Assembly (NCBI RefSeq): GCF_013410405.1
Contig: NZ_JACCFK010000001.1
Coordinates: 2,542,001 to 2,606,000 of the forward strand
Direction: 5' to 3'
Source: Amycolatopsis endophytica
GTDB taxonomy: Bacteria; Actinomycetota; Actinomycetes; Mycobacteriales; Pseudonocardiaceae
DNA: 64,000 bases
The notes under the pieces: generated by a model
Seen by the model: only the letters and a program-made list of their open reading frames with translations
Databases searched by the model: none
Told to the model about the DNA's origin: nothing
Program-made: the position numbers and the translations under genes
In this document: positions 59,357 through 64,000 of the stretch, one piece after another
Layout of the letters: the number at the start of each line of letters is the position of its first letter
How positions within the stretch are numbered: position 1 is the stretch's first letter

Positions 59357-59550
59357 TGCTCCGGGGCGGCATCCGGCAACGGTAGGCAACTTGGCGCCTT
59401 GTCTGCCGGGCTTTCCTCTCCCGCAGCCGATCGCTACAACACTGAAGGATCGGGTCCGGGAGGGGCAATCGGGGCGTAGCGAAGCGAAGCCGGTGCCCGA
59501 GGTACTCGCGTAGCGCGCCGCGCAGCGGCCACGGCACCACCGCACGAACG

Positions 59551-59634
59551 CGAACGTGGAACTCACCTCCGCGAACGTGGGACCCGCCGACGGGAGCGTG
59601 GGACTCGCCGAGCCCGCCCGCGAGTTCCACGTCC
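59551..59634. repeat. 21-bp-period array C, second unit type
   Basis: Units GAACGTGGAACTC, GAACGTGGGACCC and GAGCGTGGGACTC lie with cores at 59553, 59574 and 59595, again 21 bases apart. One inverted copy, GAGTTCCACGTCC, follows at 59622-59634. The unit sequence differs from arrays A and B. The rest of the gap up to 59695 holds the MFS promoter region. Confidence 0.8.
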
Positions 59635-59695
59635 GGGGCGGCGGCGAGCTAAATCACCGCGACCTGCTTAGTTAGCCCGGCTAAGCTGGTTGGTT

Positions 59696-60982
59696 GTGGG
59701 TGTCGAAGCTGGGGTGCAGCGCGGCAAAAAGCGCAAACTTCTGAAATCCGTGGTCGTGGACGTGCGGCCGCTGCGCACGCCGTCGTTCCGGCGCCTGTTC
59801 ACCGGTACTGCGATCACCGCGATCGGCAGTCAGCTCACCACCGTCGCCGTGCCGAAGCAGGTCTTCGACCTCACCGGCTCGTCGGGGTACGTGGGGTTGA
59901 CGGGCGTCGTCGCGCTCGTGCCGCTTCTGGTGTTCGGCCTGTGGGGTGGGGCGATCGCCGACACCGTCGATCGTCGCAAGCTGCTCATCTTCGGGAATGC
60001 CGGGATCGCCGTCGTGTCCGCCCTGCTGTGGGCCCAGGCGTTCTTCGGCGTCGGCTCCGTGTGGCTCGTCTTCGTGCTCCTGGCGTTCAACCAGGCATTC
60101 TTCGCGATCAACATGCCCACCCGCAGCGCGATCGTGGCCCGGCTGATCGAACCCGAGCTCCTCCCGGCCGCCGCCGCGCTCTCCGGCACCGTCAACACGT
60201 TCGGCATGGTGTTCGGGCCCATGGCGGCCGGTGCTCTGATGCCGGTGATCGGCCTGCCCACGTTGTACCTCGTCGACACGATCGCCCTGGTCGTGGCGCT
60301 GTACGCGGTCTGGCGGCTGCCGTCGCTGCCACCGCTGTCGGGCACCGTGCGCACCGCCGGGTTGAAGGACGTCCTCGACGGGTTCCGCTACATGGGCACG
60401 CAGAAGGTGCTGCTCGCGTCGTTCGTCGTGGACATCATCGCCATGGTGGCAGGCATGCCGCGGGCCCTGTTCCCGGAGATGGCGGAGCGCACGTTCGGCG
60501 ACCCGCCGGGTGGTGGGCTCGCCCTGGGCTGGTTGTACGCCGCGATCCCGATCGGCTCGGTGGTCATCGGGCTCTTCTCCGGCTGGCTCGGTCGCGTCCG
60601 GCGCCAGGGGGTCGCGGTGACGGTCGCGATCTGCGCGTGGGGCGTGGCGATCGTCGGGTTCGGGCTGTCGAACTCGCTCTGGCTGGCCATCGTGTTCCTG
60701 TGCCTGGCGGGCGCCGCGGACATGGTCAGCGCCATCTACCGCCAGGCGATCCTGGTGATGGCCGCGACCGACGAAATGCGTGGCCGCATGCAGGGCGCCT
60801 TCACGGTCGTCGTCGCGGGCGGACCGCGCCTGGCCGACCTCACGCACGGGTGGACGGCCGCCGCGGTCGGCACCGCCGCCGCCTCGGCCGGCGGTGGTGC
60901 GCTGGTGATCGTGCTGATCGCGGTCGCCGTCGCCCTGCTGCCCGCGTTCTGGCGGTACCGCGCCGCGGCCGTCGCGAACTAG
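59696..60982 (+). CDS. MFS exporter (MFS_3/EntS-like)
   Basis: 428-residue membrane transporter with 12 predicted helices. N-terminal LRTPSFRRLFTGTAITAIGS; the helix 2-3 loop is GGAIADTVDRRKLLIFG. The group includes siderophore and drug exporters. GTG at 59696 has no ribosome site; TAAGCT upstream may be a -10 for a leaderless transcript. A TTG at 59690 is an alternative. Upstream TTAGCC-C-GGCTAA is an inverted repeat that could be an operator. Its TAG stop contains the insertion site of the IS630 element. Confidence 0.9.
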   Translation: MGVEAGVQRGKKRKLLKSVVVDVRPLRTPSFRRLFTGTAITAIGSQLTTVAVPKQVFDLTGSSGYVGLTGVVALVPLLVFGLWGGAIADTVDRRKLLIFGNAGIAVVSALLWAQAFFGVGSVWLVFVLLAFNQAFFAINMPTRSAIVARLIEPELLPAAAALSGTVNTFGMVFGPMAAGALMPVIGLPTLYLVDTIALVVALYAVWRLPSLPPLSGTVRTAGLKDVLDGFRYMGTQKVLLASFVVDIIAMVAGMPRALFPEMAERTFGDPPGGGLALGWLYAAIPIGSVVIGLFSGWLGRVRRQGVAVTVAICAWGVAIVGFGLSNSLWLAIVFLCLAGAADMVSAIYRQAILVMAATDEMRGRMQGAFTVVVAGGPRLADLTHGWTAAAVGTAAASAGGGALVIVLIAVAVALLPAFWRYRAAAVAN

Positions 60983-62165
60983 TACCTCTTCAAGGAACGT
61001 TGACGTGGTAACCGTGTCGCGTGGACATCCGGGCGGGTGAGCGCGAGGCTTGCCAGTGGAGGTGAGTCATGGCACGTGCGCCGGAGGTGTTCGCGCGGTC
61101 GTTGGAGCCCGAAGAGGCCCAGCGGCTGGTCAAGATCACGAGGTCGACCCGGGATCGGGTGCGGCTGCGACGGTCCGGGATCGTGCTGGCCTCGACCCAA
61201 GGCCGGTCCGCGGGCGAGATCGCAGCGATGTTCGCCGCGAGCGAGGGGTATGTGCGGGAGGTGATCCACGCGTTCAACGACTCCGGGTTCGCGGCGTTGT
61301 CCCCAAAATGGAGGGGCGGCCGCCCAGCTAAGTTCGGGCCGGCCGCCCGGGATCAGATCTGCCGCATCGCCGCCTGCCAGCCCGCTGAGCTTGGGTTGCC
61401 GTTCACCACCTGGAGCCTGACCAAACTGGTCGAGTATTTAGCCGAGCACGCGTGGATCAGGGCGAGCACCGAGACCGTCCGGCAGATCCTGCGCAAGGAA
61501 GGCGTGTCCTGGCAGGCGACGAAGACCTGGAAAGCCAGCAAAGACCCGGACTTCGTGGCCAAGAAGACTCGCATCCTCGACCTGTATGACCGACCACCCA
61601 CGGACGGACGGGTGATCTGCGTCGATGAGTTCGGGCCGCTGAACCTGCAGCCCCGTCCCGGTCGCGGCTGGTTCCCTCGCGGCCGACCGGCCCGCCTGCG
61701 CGCGACCTACACCCGCACCAAGGGCATCCGGCACATGTTCGCCGCACTCGACCTCGCCACCGGGCAGATGTTCTACCGGTTCCGTGACCGCAAACGCTGG
61801 CCCCAGTTCCTCGACTTCTGCAAACAGCTACGCCGACGCTTCCCGGCCGGGAAGCTCTACCTGGTCTGCGACAACTACGGACCACACGGCAAGGCCGAGG
61901 TCACCGCGTGGTGCGCGGCCAACGGGATCGAGCTGGTCTACACACCCACCAACGCCTCCTGGCTGAACTGGATCGAATGCGAGTTCACCGCGGTCCGCTA
62001 CTTCACCCTCGACGGCAGCGACTACCCCAGCCACGCCGCCCAAGAGGCCGCCATCGCCGGCTACCTGCGCTGGCGCAACCGCCACTGCCACCCAAAGCGT
62101 CACTTCGCCGTCAACTCCAAGATCCGCCGACCGGATTACCTACCCAACGTTGCTTGATGCGGCAC
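60982..62165. mobile_element. IS630-family insertion sequence, intact
   Basis: 1184-bp element. Left inverted repeat 60982-61002 (begins GTACCTCTTC, ends AACGTTG) and right 62145-62165 match at 17 of 21 positions. Both ends are flanked by TA (60980-60981, 62166-62167) within CTAG, the target duplication typical of IS630. It carries one full-length transposase gene, so it may still be active. Confidence 0.9.
61069..62157 (+). CDS. IS630-family transposase
   Basis: 362-residue transposase. N-terminal HTH domains (RSAGEIAAMFAASEGYVREV, STETVRQILRKEGVSWQ) bind the element ends. The DDE catalytic residues are in VDEFGPLNLQPRPG, LVCDNYGPHGK and WLNWIECEF. ATG with GGAGGTGAGTC upstream. The stop lies inside the right inverted repeat. 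No frameshift is present. Confidence 0.95.
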   Translation: MARAPEVFARSLEPEEAQRLVKITRSTRDRVRLRRSGIVLASTQGRSAGEIAAMFAASEGYVREVIHAFNDSGFAALSPKWRGGRPAKFGPAARDQICRIAACQPAELGLPFTTWSLTKLVEYLAEHAWIRASTETVRQILRKEGVSWQATKTWKASKDPDFVAKKTRILDLYDRPPTDGRVICVDEFGPLNLQPRPGRGWFPRGRPARLRATYTRTKGIRHMFAALDLATGQMFYRFRDRKRWPQFLDFCKQLRRRFPAGKLYLVCDNYGPHGKAEVTAWCAANGIELVYTPTNASWLNWIECEFTAVRYFTLDGSDYPSHAAQEAAIAGYLRWRNRHCHPKRHFAVNSKIRRPDYLPNVA

Positions 62166-62205
62166 TAGGACAGGAAGCGGCCGCTGCGGCTCCTACCGTC
62201 GGGAC

Positions 62206-62919
62206 ATGAGCCACGTCGACACCAACCAACCCGAGGGCACCCCGACCTGGATGGCCCTCACCGTCCCCCGGCCCGGTGAAGCGGCCCGCTTTTACGGTGC
62301 CGTGTTCGGGTGGACCGTCGAGGACGACCTCTTCCTGCTGGGCGACCGGGTCGCCGCCGGGTTCGCGGAAGGGCCCGCGGCCTGGACGGTCAGCCTCGCC
62401 ACCGGCGACTGCGACGCGACGGCCAAGCGCGTCGCCGCCGCGGGCGGCACGATCGCCGAAGGACCCAGCGAGTTCGGCGACCGCGCCCGTGTCGCCGTCG
62501 CGGTCGACCCGGTCGGCGCCCGGTTCGGCCTGTGGCAGGGCCGCGAACTGCCCGGCTGCCAGGTCGTCAACGAACCCGGCGCCCTCGTCCGCAACGACCT
62601 GACCACGGACCGGCCCGAGCACGCCCGCGCCTTCTACTCGCAGGTCTTCGGATTCACCCTGGACGGCAACGCCGACCTGCCCGAGCTGGACTTCACGTTC
62701 CTGCGCCGCCCGGACGGGCACGAGATCGGCGGCATCATGGGCAGCACGTCCGGGTCGGGGTGGGCGACGACGTTCGAGGTCGCCGACACCGACGAGACGA
62801 TCGCGCGGGCCGTCGGGCACGGCGGGCGGAGCACCGAACCCGAGGACTTCGTCTACGGGCGGATGGCGACCATCACCGATCCGTTCGGCATCGAGTTCGG
62901 CGTCATCGCCCGCCGCTGA
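62206..62919 (+). CDS. VOC family protein, two domains
   Basis: 237-residue protein with two tandem VOC/glyoxalase modules (TWMALTVPRPGEAARFYGAV and LTTDRPEHARAFYSQVFGFT; end ITDPFGIEFGVIARR). Similar two-domain proteins occur as hydroxylase- or stress-related proteins of unknown substrate. ATG at 62206, 40 bases after the IS end, so its promoter region may have been altered by the insertion. Confidence 0.9.
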   Translation: MSHVDTNQPEGTPTWMALTVPRPGEAARFYGAVFGWTVEDDLFLLGDRVAAGFAEGPAAWTVSLATGDCDATAKRVAAAGGTIAEGPSEFGDRARVAVAVDPVGARFGLWQGRELPGCQVVNEPGALVRNDLTTDRPEHARAFYSQVFGFTLDGNADLPELDFTFLRRPDGHEIGGIMGSTSGSGWATTFEVADTDETIARAVGHGGRSTEPEDFVYGRMATITDPFGIEFGVIARR

Positions 62920-63388
62920 ACGCCTCTGCCCCCGCCTGGACGCGGTGCGGCTCCAGCACCGCGCGCTGGCGGGCGGCCCGTTCGAGGAGCACGTCGAAGT
63001 CGACGCCCGGCACCTCGTCCGCGAGACCAGCCAGATCGCGCAGGGTCGTCCACAGCTGCTTCTTCCCGTCGATTCCCATCGTCAGCACCTCGAGTTCGAG
63101 GAACCGGCTCAGTGGTGAGTACTCCCGCAGGCGGCCGTTGGGTTTGAGGCGGGCGATCCGTTCGGCGCCGAACACCGCGGCCGTCTTGAGCGGGTTCTGC
63201 CGGACACCGAGGTGGTCCATGATGGTGCGGAAGGTGCCGACATCCTCCGCGATCTCCGTCGCCACCCGTTCGAGCGCTTCGCCCGCCGGGCTGCCGCGGT
63301 TGTTGCCCGCGGCCCGCCGGGCGAGTTCGCGCCAGCCGACGCCGAGTGCGAGCTGGTCGTTGAGGTAGATCGCCAGGAAACCGTCCAC
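62903..63388 (-). CDS. Conserved hypothetical, helical protein
   Basis: 161-residue soluble, mostly helical protein (MDGFLAIYLNDQLALGVGWR, EIAEDVGTFRTIMDHLGV, LLERAARQRAVLEPHRVQAG). It may be a four-helix-bundle protein, but no ferritin-type metal ligands are clear. GTG start. The 3' end overlaps the VOC gene by 17 bases. Function unknown. Confidence 0.75.
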   Translation of the reverse strand: MDGFLAIYLNDQLALGVGWRELARRAAGNNRGSPAGEALERVATEIAEDVGTFRTIMDHLGVRQNPLKTAAVFGAERIARLKPNGRLREYSPLSRFLELEVLTMGIDGKKQLWTTLRDLAGLADEVPGVDFDVLLERAARQRAVLEPHRVQAGAEAFSGGR

Positions 63389-63518
63389 GGTTCCGGTTAC
63401 CCCGGCCCAGGCCGGTCACGCATCCGGGGCCGGAATCACCCCTCGACGTTGATCCATAAGAAGGGCTTTCGCCCGGAAGTGTGGCCGGGCACGGCGAATT
63501 GCGGAACACTTTCCGGGC

Positions 63519-64000
63519 ATGGCGGAGGCGAGCAGGACCCGGGAACCGGCGCTCAAACGGGTGATGGGCCCGAAGCTGCTGTTGTTCTTCGTGGTCGGGG
63601 ACATCATCGGCACCGGCGTCTACGCCCTGACCGGGCAGGTCGCCGGCCGGGTGGGCGGCGCGCTGTGGCTGCCGTTCCTGCTGGCATTCGTGGTCGCGTT
63701 CATGACCGCGTTCAGCTACCTGGAACTGGTCGGGAAGTACCCGAAAGCGGCAGGCGCCGCCCTCTATACCAACCGCGCGTTCAAGATCCCGTTCCTGACC
63801 TTCATGGTTGCCTTCGCGGTGATGTGCTCGGGCATCACGTCCGCCTCCTCGGCGGCGATCGCGTTCTCCGACACCTACCTCAAGGAGTTCGTCGACTTGC
63901 CGGGCTGGCTCATTGCCCCGCTGTTCATCGTGGGACTGGCCGCCATCAACTTCCGCGGCGTCAGCGAGTCGGTCAAGACGAACGTCGTGCTCACCTGCAT
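63519..64000 (+). CDS. APC-family amino acid permease, 3' end outside window
   Basis: First 160 residues of a transporter running out of the window. MAEASRTREPALKRVMGPKL is followed by the helix 1 motif VVGDIIGTGVYALTG and the helix 2-3 region FMTAFSYLELVGKYPKAAGA, typical of amino acid/polyamine/organocation permeases. ATG at 63519. The gene is divergent from the hypothetical protein at 62903. Substrate unknown. Confidence 0.9.
   Translation, partial: MAEASRTREPALKRVMGPKLLLFFVVGDIIGTGVYALTGQVAGRVGGALWLPFLLAFVVAFMTAFSYLELVGKYPKAAGAALYTNRAFKIPFLTFMVAFAVMCSGITSASSAAIAFSDTYLKEFVDLPGWLIAPLFIVGLAAINFRGVSESVKTNVVLTC

Larger units (their letters stand above)
59026..59493. repeat. Palindrome-bounded intergenic element
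   Basis: About 468 bases enclosed by long inverted repeats. The left arm is 59026-59053 and begins GCCGGCTTCGCTTCGCTACG; the right arm is 59466-59493. The arms match over 27 bases apart from one inserted base. Inside lie a strong hairpin (59085-59135) and the 21-bp array B. No protein-coding potential is convincing. The layout resembles a MITE or other small dispersed element; no target duplication is obvious. Confidence 0.7.

Overview
The window is very GC-rich, densely coded actinobacterial chromosome. Conservon signalling genes, SepH, an Rpf/LysM resuscitation factor, DUF2530/DUF2537/DUF2771/DUF3027 proteins, IdeR-type iron boxes and many GTG/TTG starts point to a filamentous member of the Pseudonocardiaceae. 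Amycolatopsis or a close relative is my inference; no rRNA or other marker here proves the genus. From memory, much of the gene order follows Mycobacterium tuberculosis Rv0862c to Rv0889c: helicase-associated protein, small protein, moaC2, mog, moaE2, rpfA, moaD2, moaA2, YccF protein, cspB, DUF2771, MFS, DUF3027, DUF2530, MarR, TrmH, sepH, serC, citA. Accessory blocks interrupt this backbone.

Layout. 1-5050: a conservon (sensor kinase, Roadblock, DUF742, GTPase) followed by a second Roadblock/DUF742 pair. 5064-9840: helicase-associated protein, a small conserved protein, malic enzyme, AraC regulator and a VOC protein. 9931-17477: molybdenum block with moaC, a mogA-moaE fusion, moaD, moaA, a MarR regulator, a Mop/HTH protein and modABC; rpf sits inside it with a CRP-type site and a long structured leader. 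17474-26304: two HAD hydrolases, a metallophosphoesterase, two decayed genes, YccF, PhzF, an acyl-CoA ligase, a repeat-rich gap, a tetR-R2lox operon and a cold-shock protein. 26345-38948: DUF2771 lipoprotein, three transporters, glutaminyl cyclase, DUF3027, a large sacsin/HSP90-type ATPase, and TetR and MarR regulators. 39067-45204: folD remnant, orphan iron box, arylamine N-acetyltransferase, superoxide dismutase, iron-box-controlled haem oxygenase, glutamate-cysteine ligase family enzyme, TrmH and DUF2537. 45400-53589: a frameshifted DUF433/DUF5615 toxin-antitoxin pair, sepH, DUF2029, serC, serine hydrolase, TetR/MFS pair, citrate synthase 2. 53830-58201: complete ureABCFGD operon without ureE. 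58302-64000: pdxH, a large repeat-rich gap, an MFS exporter whose stop codon was the target of an intact IS630-family element, a VOC protein, a hypothetical protein and the start of an APC permease.

The most unusual signals are non-coding. Two intergenic regions about 36 kb apart (22.64-23.26 kb and 58.98-59.69 kb) carry arrays of 21-bp units that reverse orientation mid-array, making very large palindromes. Beside each lies a strong hairpin with nearly the same loop. The second region is also enclosed by long inverted repeats. Other notable points are several clear cases of gene decay, an iron box with no surviving gene, and an rpf promoter region resembling the mycobacterial rpfA control region.
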